This document shows positions 36,136 through 42,577 of a stretch of 64,000 nt of DNA, in pieces (position 1 is the first letter of the stretch; each line of letters starts with the position of its first letter). Source of the DNA: Microbacterium oleivorans (GTDB lineage Bacteria; Actinomycetota; Actinomycetes; Actinomycetales; Microbacteriaceae); assembly GCF_023715745.1 (NCBI RefSeq), contig NZ_JAMBOV010000001.1, positions 620,001 to 684,000 on the forward strand, in the 5' to 3' direction. Below the pieces are notes generated by a model. It did no database searches and was not told where the DNA came from. It saw only the letters and a program-made list of their open reading frames with translations. The translations under genes and the position numbers were made by a program.

Positions 36136-36181
36136 GGTTCCTCACGGTTTCCTGACGATACTACGAGAATATTTCCTGCAC
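36136..36181. promoter_or_regulatory. repeated boxes in the DUF6421/Lrp intergenic region
   Basis: Three related direct repeats occur: GGTTCCTCAC (36136-36145), GGTTTCCTGAC (36146-36156) and ATTTCCTGCAC (36171-36181). They lie in a stretch much richer in A and T than its surroundings. TAGTAT on the minus strand (complement of 36158-36163) may be the -10 box of the DUF6421 gene. This is a plausible Lrp binding region. Confidence 0.4.
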
Positions 36182-36237
36182 TTCGAGACTTTGACCGGAA
36201 GGATCCCATGCGATGTCGTCTGCGGTACCGTCGGAGC

Positions 36238-36696
36238 GTGGCCGCAGACGAGACCGACACCGCCGACACCGCCATCATCGCGGCCCTGTCGGCCAACGCC
36301 CGGGCGACGCTCGCCGACCTCTCCGCGGTCGCCGGACTCTCGGTCTCCGCGACGCAGGCGCGGGTCCGCCGCCTCGAGGCGCGCGGCCTCATCGCGGGCT
36401 ACCGCGCGGTCATCGACCCCGAGGTCGCGGGCAAGCCGCTCGCGGCGTTCGTCGAGATCACCCCGCTCGATCCCGGCCAGCCCGACAACGCGCCCGAACT
36501 CATCGCGCACCTCGACGAGATCGAGGCATGCCACTCCATCGCCGGCGACGCGGCCTACATGCTGTTCGTGCGCGTGGCCACCCCGCGCGACCTCGAGCGG
36601 CTGATCCGCGACATCCGCTCCGCCGCCTCGGTCAACACGCGCACGACCGTCGTCCTGCAGACCTTCTTCGAGCACCGCCCCCTGTCCCCGGCCTGA
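36238..36696 (+). CDS. Lrp/AsnC family transcriptional regulator
   Basis: A 152-aa regulator. The N-terminal helix-turn-helix reads ARATLADLSAVAGLSVSATQARVRRLEARGLI, followed by the ligand-binding RAM domain (AFVEITPLDPGQP, AYMLFVRVATPRDLERLI). Lrp proteins sense amino acids and often control the adjacent divergent gene. Two starts are possible. GTG 36238 lies 6 bases after TACCGT (36226-36231), the leaderless layout seen throughout the window. ATG 36208 would add ten residues and has a ribosome site (GGAAGGA). I prefer the GTG. Confidence 0.88.
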   Translation: MAADETDTADTAIIAALSANARATLADLSAVAGLSVSATQARVRRLEARGLIAGYRAVIDPEVAGKPLAAFVEITPLDPGQPDNAPELIAHLDEIEACHSIAGDAAYMLFVRVATPRDLERLIRDIRSAASVNTRTTVVLQTFFEHRPLSPA

Positions 36697-36717
36697 CGCT
36701 GTCGCCGCCCGCCGGGG

Positions 36718-36757
36718 TGTCAAGGGGAGGCGCGGGGCGCAGGGCGCCCCCTAGCGT
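36718..36757 (+). promoter_or_regulatory. promoter: TGTCAAG, 27-base spacer, TAGCGT
   Basis: TGTCAAG at 36718-36724 and TAGCGT at 36752-36757 are exactly 27 bases apart. The box is 6 bases before the next ATG. Between them lies a 7-bp perfect hairpin or palindrome (36734-36740 with 36744-36750), a possible operator. Confidence 0.6.
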
Positions 36758-36763
36758 GGCGGG

Positions 36764-37711
36764 ATGAGCGACACCCCCATCGGTTCCGAGGTCCTCGTCG
36801 TCGCCAACGCTCGGTCGGGTGCCTCGCTGGGGCGGCCCGACCGCGTCCCCGATGTGCAGCGGCGGATGCCGGGTGCCACCGTGCACCGTCTGAATGAGGA
36901 CGAGACTCTCGACGAGGTCGTCGCAGCGGCCGTGGCCGGTGATCACGCGCCCCAGGTCCTCGCGATCCTCGGCGGCGACGGATCGGTCTCGCGCGCCGCG
37001 CACCTCGCCCGTCGCCACGACCTCACCCTGCTCGTCCTCCCGAACGGCACGTTCAACCACTTCGCACGATCGGCCGGCATCGAGGATGTCGACGCCGGCC
37101 TCGACGCGTATGCGGCGGGACACGTGCGTCCCGTCGCGGTCGCCGAGGTGTCGGTCGACGGCGGCGAGCCGATCACGGTCCTCAACGCTGTCTCGCTCGG
37201 CGCTTACCCCGAGTTCCTCGCCGAGCGCGAGCGCCGCACGAGTCTCGGCAAGTGGTGGGGCGGCGCCGTGGCCGCCTGGCGCGAGGTCCACGGCGCGCAC
37301 CCTGTCGACGTCGCGCGCGGCGGCAAGCGGGCCCGGGTGTGGTCGGTGTTCGCCGGGGTGGGCCGCAACGACCCCGAGCGGATCGCGACGATGCAGCGGG
37401 CGACGCTGCACGACGCCGTCATCGACGTCCGTGTGCATCACGCGCGCGGCTCACGGCTGCGGGCCGTCGCGTCGCTCGCCTTCGGGAAGAACACCGTCAA
37501 GGTCCTCCGCGCACTCCGGGTGATGCCCCCGGCATCCGATCTGGAACGCATCCTCGACGACGACTTCATCCTCGAGGTGGGCGCCGGAAGCGCCCCGGAC
37601 ATCTGGGTGCACGACGGCGAGCTCGAGAAGGTGGGCGCCGACGGGTTCCGGATGCGGGTGCGCGCGGTGCCCGACGGGCTGCGGGTCTACCTCCCCGCCG
37701 AGCGCGACTGA
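36764..37711 (+). CDS. diacylglycerol kinase-catalytic-domain protein (lipid kinase-like)
   Basis: A 315-aa protein of the DAG kinase/YegS/BmrU family, which phosphorylates lipids such as diacylglycerol or sphingoid bases using ATP. It shows VVANARSGAS at the N-terminus, the nucleotide site LAILGGDGSVSRAA (GGDGS, 70-74) and PNGTFNHFARSAGI, the family's PxGTxNxFA motif. The C-terminal beta-sandwich is present, so the protein is full length. The lipid is unknown. A two-component system follows with its own promoter. Confidence 0.88.
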   Translation: MSDTPIGSEVLVVANARSGASLGRPDRVPDVQRRMPGATVHRLNEDETLDEVVAAAVAGDHAPQVLAILGGDGSVSRAAHLARRHDLTLLVLPNGTFNHFARSAGIEDVDAGLDAYAAGHVRPVAVAEVSVDGGEPITVLNAVSLGAYPEFLAERERRTSLGKWWGGAVAAWREVHGAHPVDVARGGKRARVWSVFAGVGRNDPERIATMQRATLHDAVIDVRVHHARGSRLRAVASLAFGKNTVKVLRALRVMPPASDLERILDDDFILEVGAGSAPDIWVHDGELEKVGADGFRMRVRAVPDGLRVYLPAERD

Positions 37712-37770
37712 CCACGGGATACATCCGGGGGCGGATGCCGCCACGGGCCCGACCGCGTAGCGTCGGGGGA

Positions 37771-38934
37771 GTGTTCCGCAAGCTCCGCCCCTATCAGGCC
37801 GCCGTCGATGCGGCCGTCGCGGTGCTGTTCGCGCTGGTGGCGCTGCCGTACGAGTTGAACACCGGGACGATGTCGTCACCCGTCGGCGGGTGGTCGGCGA
37901 TCCCGGTCGTCTTCCTCATGGCCGGCGCCCTCGGCCTGCGACGGTTCTCGCCCGGTTTCGCCCTCGCCGTCGCCTGGGTCGGCGCCGTGGTGCAGATGGG
38001 GTTCGGCCGCGGTCCGAGCTTCGCCGACATCGCTATCTTCGCCGTCCTGTACGCGACGGCGGCCTATGGATCCCGCCGCGTCTTCTGGCTGGGGCTCTCC
38101 TCCGTCGTCCTCGGCGCCGGGACGATCACGGCCTACCTCTTCCGGTGGGCGTTCCTCGGCACGGGCTCGCTGTCCGACATCCCGACCCTGATCTTCGTCC
38201 TGCTGGCCGCCCTCTTCGCGCTCGGTCTCTCCTGGACCGCGGGCGCCCTCGCCCGCACGGCGCTCCGCGCCCGGGCGAATCGTGCGGCGCAGTCGCGCGC
38301 CGAGGCCGAGACGGCCGCCGAGCAGGAGCGCACGCGCATCGCCCGCGACATGCACGACATCGTCGCGCACTCACTGGCCGTCATCATCGCGCAGTCCGAT
38401 GGTGCGCGGTACGCCGCGGCATCCGATCCGGCGGCGCAGTCCGACGCCCTCGGCACCATCTCGTCGACGGCGCGCGCGGCGCTGTCGGACGTGCGGCTGC
38501 TGCTCACTCAGATGCGCCATTCGCAGGCCGAAGGGCCGCAGCCGACGCTCGCCGACCTCGAGCAGCTGTATGCGCAGGTGCGGGCGGCGGGCACGCCGCT
38601 GCGCGTCGACGTCGACCCCGCTCCCACGGCCGAGGTTCCGGCGTCGGTGCAGCTCGCCGTGTACCGGATCCTGCAGGAGGCCCTGACCAACGCGATCCGC
38701 CACGGCGGCGACGGCGGGGTCGACGTCGCGCTCGCGTGGCATCCCGACCGCGTCGATCTCTCGGTGCGCAACGACCTCGTCGCCGCGCCGGCGGGCGAGA
38801 AGCGCGCCCCCGGGCACGGGCTCATCGGCATGCGCGAGCGGGCGCAGCTGATCGGCGGCCGTCTGGACGCCGCGCCGGCCGGCTCGTCCTTCCTCGTGTC
38901 GGGGTCGCTGCCGATCGGCGCGCCCGCCGCATGA
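37771..38934 (+). CDS. two-component sensor histidine kinase (NarL/DesK type)
   Basis: A 387-aa membrane sensor kinase with about five membrane helices in the first 160 residues and almost no extracellular domain. A coiled linker (RANRAAQSRAEAETAAEQERT) leads to the HisKA_3 dimer domain, with phosphoacceptor His195 in RIARDMHDIVAHS. The ATPase domain has ILQEALTNAIRHG (N box) and PGHGLIGMRERAQLIGG (G box). It phosphorylates the response regulator encoded 19 bases downstream. The GTG start is 7 bases after TAGCGT (37758-37763). The intramembrane layout suggests it senses envelope stress or works through the adjacent exporter. Confidence 0.92.
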   Translation: MFRKLRPYQAAVDAAVAVLFALVALPYELNTGTMSSPVGGWSAIPVVFLMAGALGLRRFSPGFALAVAWVGAVVQMGFGRGPSFADIAIFAVLYATAAYGSRRVFWLGLSSVVLGAGTITAYLFRWAFLGTGSLSDIPTLIFVLLAALFALGLSWTAGALARTALRARANRAAQSRAEAETAAEQERTRIARDMHDIVAHSLAVIIAQSDGARYAAASDPAAQSDALGTISSTARAALSDVRLLLTQMRHSQAEGPQPTLADLEQLYAQVRAAGTPLRVDVDPAPTAEVPASVQLAVYRILQEALTNAIRHGGDGGVDVALAWHPDRVDLSVRNDLVAAPAGEKRAPGHGLIGMRERAQLIGGRLDAAPAGSSFLVSGSLPIGAPAA

Positions 38935-38953
38935 TCCCCTCTGGAGACCCCGC

Positions 38954-39595
38954 ATGACCCCGATCCGCGTCGTCCTCGTCGACGACCAGGCCCTCTTCCG
39001 CGCCGGCATCCGCATGGTCGTCGCCTCGCAGCCCGACCTCGAGGTCGTCGGCGAGGCCTCCGACGGCGCGCAGGCCATCGAGGTCGTCCGCGCGACCCGC
39101 CCCGACGTCGTCATGATGGACATCCGGATGCCGGTGATGGACGGCCTCGCCGCGACCGAGGCGCTGCTCGCCGACCCGGATCCGCCCAAGGTCGTCATGC
39201 TGACGACCTTCGACCTCGACGAGGCGGCCGCACGCGCCATCCAGCGCGGGGCGAGCGGGTTCCTGCTGAAGGACGCCGATCCCGAGTTCCTGCTCGCGGC
39301 GATCCGCACCGTCCACGCCGGGTCGTCCGTCATCGCCGCCGCAGCGACCCGCGACCTGTTCGCGTCGCTCGGCGAGCAGACCCGACCGGTCCCGCCGTCC
39401 TTCGGCTCCCTCACCGACCGCGAGCGCGAGATCTTCCAGCTCGCGGCGCGGGGGCTGTCCAACGCCGAGATCGCGGCGCGGGAGTTCCTCTCCGAGGCCA
39501 CCGTGAAGACCCATGTCAGTCGCATCCTCGCCAAGCTCAGCCTGCGCGACCGCGTGCAGCTCGTCGTCTTCGCGTTCGAGCACGGTCTGGCCTGA
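38954..39595 (+). CDS. LuxR/NarL family response regulator
   Basis: A 213-aa response regulator. Its receiver domain has the acidic pair VDDQALF, phosphoacceptor Asp56 in VVMMDIRMP and the conserved Lys in GFLLKDAD. The C-terminal LuxR helix-turn-helix reads LTDREREIFQLAARGLSNAEIAARE, then ATVKTHVSRILAKL. It is in an operon with the sensor kinase. Its likely target is the ABC exporter operon starting 105 bases downstream, as in many kinase-regulator-exporter sets. Confidence 0.93.
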   Translation: MTPIRVVLVDDQALFRAGIRMVVASQPDLEVVGEASDGAQAIEVVRATRPDVVMMDIRMPVMDGLAATEALLADPDPPKVVMLTTFDLDEAAARAIQRGASGFLLKDADPEFLLAAIRTVHAGSSVIAAAATRDLFASLGEQTRPVPPSFGSLTDREREIFQLAARGLSNAEIAAREFLSEATVKTHVSRILAKLSLRDRVQLVVFAFEHGLA

Positions 39596-39652
39596 CGCGC
39601 GGCCGCCCCGATGGCGGATGCCGGATCATCCTCGCGATGTATGCGGAGGCGC

Positions 39653-39692
39653 CGTCAGGCCGACGCGGCGCGGATGGCCTGCTCCGTAGCGT
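39653..39692 (+). promoter_or_regulatory. promoter of ABC exporter operon
   Basis: TAGCGT (39687-39692) is 7 bases before the ATG. At 27 bases upstream of it lies CGTCAGG (39653-39659), which matches TGTCAAG in 5 of 7 positions and in the same register. A site for the adjacent response regulator is expected in 39596-39686 but is not recognisable. Confidence 0.4.
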
Positions 39693-39699
39693 CGGAGGC

Positions 39700-40461
39700 A
39701 TGGAGATCACGACCACCGACCTGGGCCTCGCCGCCCGCGTCCAGCACCTGACCAAGACCTACGGCGGGGGCGAGTCGATCGTCCGCGCGCTCGATGACGT
39801 GACCGTCGGCATCCGCCGCGGGGAGTTCACCGCGATCATGGGGCCCTCGGGCTCGGGCAAGTCCACCCTCATGCACATCATGGCCGGACTGGATGCCCCG
39901 GCGTCCGGCCGCGTCTGGATCGGCGACACCGACATCACGGGCCTCTCCGACGTCGAGCTGACGATCCTGCGCCGGCGCCGGGTGGGCTTCGTCTTCCAGT
40001 CCTTCAACCTCGTCCCGGCCCTCGACGCGATCGGCAACATCCTGCTGCCCTTCGACCTCGACGGCCGCCGGCCGACCTCGCAGGAGCGCACGCGCATCGA
40101 CGGTCTCGTCGAGACCCTGGGCCTCGGGCCCCGCCTGCGACACCGCCCGCACCAGCTCTCGGGCGGTCAGCAGCAGCGCGTCGCGATCGCCCGCGCCCTC
40201 GCGACCGCTCCCGACCTGGTGTTCGCCGACGAGCCGACCGGCAACCTCGACTCCCGCAGCGGACGCGAGGTCCTCTCGCTGCTGGCTGCGGCCAGCGCCG
40301 AGCACGGTCAGTCCATCGCAATGGTCACCCATGACCCGGTCGCGGCGTCGTACGCCGACCGCGTGCTCTTCCTCGGCGACGGGCGCATCGTCGCCGACAA
40401 GCCGCGTCAGAGCGCCGAGCAGATCTCGGCCCACATGCTCAGCACGGAGGTGACGGCGTGA
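39700..40461 (+). CDS. ABC transporter ATP-binding protein, LolD/MacB type
   Basis: A 253-aa ATPase. Walker A is [10 protein letters not shown] loop [17 protein letters not shown], signature [15 protein letters not shown] and Walker [14 protein letters not shown]. The [15 protein letters not shown] pattern is typical of the LolD/MacB/BceA group, which powers mechanotransmission or antimicrobial-peptide detoxification rather than classic transport. It overlaps the FtsX-type permease start as GTGA. Confidence 0.93.
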   Translation: MEITTTDLGLAARVQHLTKTYGGGESIVRALDDVTVGIRRGEFTAIMGPSGSGKSTLMHIMAGLDAPASGRVWIGDTDITGLSDVELTILRRRRVGFVFQSFNLVPALDAIGNILLPFDLDGRRPTSQERTRIDGLVETLGLGPRLRHRPHQLSGGQQQRVAIARALATAPDLVFADEPTGNLDSRSGREVLSLLAAASAEHGQSIAMVTHDPVAASYADRVLFLGDGRIVADKPRQSAEQISAHMLSTEVTA

Positions 40462-41927
40462 CCACCCTCACCGCTCCGGCCGCCGCCGTCGCCACCGTGC
40501 CCGGCGCTGCCCGCTCGTCCCGTCTCGCATGGCTGCGGGAGCGGGGGATGGGCGCGACGATCCTCGTCTCGGCCATCTCGACGGCCTTCGGTGTCGTCCT
40601 GCTGTCCGCGACCGGGTACATCTCCGCGGTGCTCAGGGCCAACCCGATGTACGGCTCATCCGACACGATGATCGTCGTGCTGGCTCTGCTGAGCGGCATC
40701 CTGCTCGCCGTGGCCGTCTACGTCGCCGCCATCGTGACGGCCAACACGTTCTCGACCATCATCGCCGGCCGCACCCGGCGCATCGCCCTCCTGCGGCTGA
40801 TCGGCGCGACCGCCCGGTCGCAGCGGAGCGAGGTCGCGCGGCAGGGACTGACCGTCGGCGCGATCGGCGCCCTCCTCGGGCTCGGTGCGACGACCCTCGC
40901 GATGCTTCCCGCGGTTCCCTTCCTCGATCGGGCCCTCGGGGTCACGTCGGACTGGTCGCCCGTGCAGCCGGTGCTCCTCCTCCCGACGATCGCCGTCGCC
41001 CTGACGACGTGGGTCGCTGCCTGGTCCGGGTCGCGACGCGTGCTCACCGTCACGCCCCTGGAGGCCCTCGGCGGGTCCGTCGAGCGCTCCCGCGAGGAGA
41101 TCGCCGAGGGTCGGGGTCGCAAGACCACGGCCATCGTGCTGGGTGCGCTGGGCGCCCTCCTCCTCGGCGGGGGGCTGCTGCTCGGTCTCCTCAGCCCCGT
41201 CGGTGTGCTCGTCGCCTTCTTCGGCGGTCTGTTCAGCTTCACGGCCGTCGCGATCAGCGCGGTCTCGATCATGCCTCCGCTCCTGCGAGCGACCGGGCGC
41301 CTGTTCGGGAGGTCCGTCACCGCGCGGCTGGCGGCGGAGAACGCCGTCCGCTACCCGGAGCGCTCGAGCCGCATGGCCATCGGCGTCGTCATGGGTGTCG
41401 CGCTCGTCGTGATGTTCGCGGTCGCCGCCGAATCCGCCAAGGCCCTCGTCACGGCCTCGGGCGGCGGCGAGCCGGACCCGTCCTTCAACGAGATGATGGA
41501 CGTGTTCTCGACGGTCATGATGTGCCTGGTCGCCGTCAGCGCGGTCATCGCCGCCGTCGGCCTCGTGAACCTCCTCACGATCGGTGTCGTCCAGCGCAAG
41601 CGCGAGCTCGGTCTGCTGCGCGCGCTCGGGCTGACGTCGGCGCAGATCCGTCGGATGGTGCTCATCGAGGCTGCCCACGTCACCGTCACGGCGCTGCTGT
41701 TCGGCCTGACCATGGGTGTCCTCTACGGCTGGGTCGCGGCGCAGTCGCTCCTCGGGTCGGTCGCCGTCCCGCCGCTGTGGATGTCGCCGACGTTCGTCGC
41801 GCCGGCCGTCCCCTGGCTTCCCGTGGCGATCGTCGTCGTGGCGACGGCCGCGCTGACCCTGGCGGCCGCGGTCGCCCCCACGCGGATCGCGACGCGCACC
41901 GCTCCCGTCGAGGCGTTGTCGGAGTGA
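40458..41927 (+). CDS. ABC transporter permease, FtsX/MacB type
   Basis: A 489-aa membrane protein with a duplicated FtsX-like core. A first helix starts near residue 35 (ATILVSAISTAFGVVLLSA). A helix group (VALLSGILLAVAVYVAAIV) is followed by the cytoplasmic motif RTRRIALLRLIGATARSQRSEV. A second copy near the C-terminus has VVQRKRELGLLRALGLTSAQIRRMV. There is no large extracellular domain of the BceB kind. With the ATPase it forms a two-subunit exporter or envelope-stress machine controlled by the adjacent two-component system. Confidence 0.9.
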   Translation: MTTLTAPAAAVATVPGAARSSRLAWLRERGMGATILVSAISTAFGVVLLSATGYISAVLRANPMYGSSDTMIVVLALLSGILLAVAVYVAAIVTANTFSTIIAGRTRRIALLRLIGATARSQRSEVARQGLTVGAIGALLGLGATTLAMLPAVPFLDRALGVTSDWSPVQPVLLLPTIAVALTTWVAAWSGSRRVLTVTPLEALGGSVERSREEIAEGRGRKTTAIVLGALGALLLGGGLLLGLLSPVGVLVAFFGGLFSFTAVAISAVSIMPPLLRATGRLFGRSVTARLAAENAVRYPERSSRMAIGVVMGVALVVMFAVAAESAKALVTASGGGEPDPSFNEMMDVFSTVMMCLVAVSAVIAAVGLVNLLTIGVVQRKRELGLLRALGLTSAQIRRMVLIEAAHVTVTALLFGLTMGVLYGWVAAQSLLGSVAVPPLWMSPTFVAPAVPWLPVAIVVVATAALTLAAAVAPTRIATRTAPVEALSE

Positions 41928-41933
41928 GACCGT

Positions 41934-41973
41934 CGCCCCTCCGCGTGATCTGTCCGGGTCACGGGGAGGGGCG
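41934..41973. terminator. bidirectional hairpin terminator
   Basis: Positions 41934-41948 pair with 41959-41973 in 14 of 15 positions across a 10-base loop. The hairpin fills the space between the stop of the FtsX-type permease and the stop of the facing SRPBCC-like gene. Confidence 0.7.
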
Positions 41974-41984
41974 GCATCCGTTCG

Positions 41985-42488
41985 TCAGGCCTCGGCAGCG
42001 GGCGGGTCGTAGGACCACGTGGGCGCGAGCGCACGCAGGCGGATGCCGCGGTACTGCCACGCCGCCCACAGCAGCGGCCAGAGGGGCAGCGCCGCAGGGC
42101 CGCCGATCGTGAGGCGGTCGCGCCACAGCGTCTTCGACGGATCGCCCGGCAGAGGGCTCACCGCCATCTGGTGGTCCCAGACGTCGAGGGCTGCGAGGGG
42201 ACCGGTGAGGGGGATGCCGCTGTCGCGGAAGATCCGCACCGGACCGTTCGTGTCCTCGGTGTACCGGTCGCTCGCGTGGATGAGCTGCTGACCGACCGGG
42301 ATGAGGCCGAGTGCGCGGATCTCGACCGGCACGTCGGCTCCAGGCTCGAACGAGGTCGGAAGCGCCGCGGCCATGGGACCCATGTCGAGCAGCGGCCCGT
42401 ACAGCTCGGTCACCGCGCGCGGGGAGTGCAGGGCGCGCCAGGCGGCGTCGGCGGTGCAGTCGAGCTCGAGCTTGAGGAGGATCCGCAT
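41985..42488 (-). CDS. SRPBCC (START-like) family protein, probable
   Basis: A 167-aa soluble protein. The opening ILLKLELDCTADAAWRALHSPRAVTELYGPLL matches the first strand and helices of the SRPBCC/polyketide-cyclase fold. Later parts (WDHQMAVSPLPGDPSKTLWRDRLTIGG) fit the long C-terminal helix less clearly. These proteins bind hydrophobic ligands in a central cavity; ligand unknown. GAGAGT on the minus strand (complement of 42495-42500), 6 bases before the ATG, is a weak -10 candidate. Confidence 0.7.
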   Translation of the reverse strand: MRILLKLELDCTADAAWRALHSPRAVTELYGPLLDMGPMAAALPTSFEPGADVPVEIRALGLIPVGQQLIHASDRYTEDTNGPVRIFRDSGIPLTGPLAALDVWDHQMAVSPLPGDPSKTLWRDRLTIGGPAALPLWPLLWAAWQYRGIRLRALAPTWSYDPPAAEA

Positions 42489-42526
42489 GCGTCCACTCTC
42501 GCATTCCTCCGTGGTACCGGATACGT

Positions 42527-42540
42527 TGGGAGCGCTCTCA
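42527..42540. promoter_or_regulatory. CelR-like LacI-family operator
   Basis: TGGGAGCGCTCTCA is a 14-bp palindrome with one mismatch. It differs in a single base from the operator TGGGAGCGCTCCCA known for the cellulase regulator CelR of Thermobifida fusca. It follows a candidate -10 box (TACGTT, 42522-42527) and lies 38 bases before the GH3 start codon, placing it over the transcription start. Confidence 0.65.
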
Positions 42541-42577
42541 GGCCCTCCTCGCTCCGGCGACTCCGCGAAAGACCCCC

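Noticed and set aside
37719-39642. ATACATC before the sensor kinase and its complement GATGTAT before the exporter as response-regulator sites
   Set aside because: Only seven bases match, and distances to the -10 boxes differ by 12 bases; too weak.
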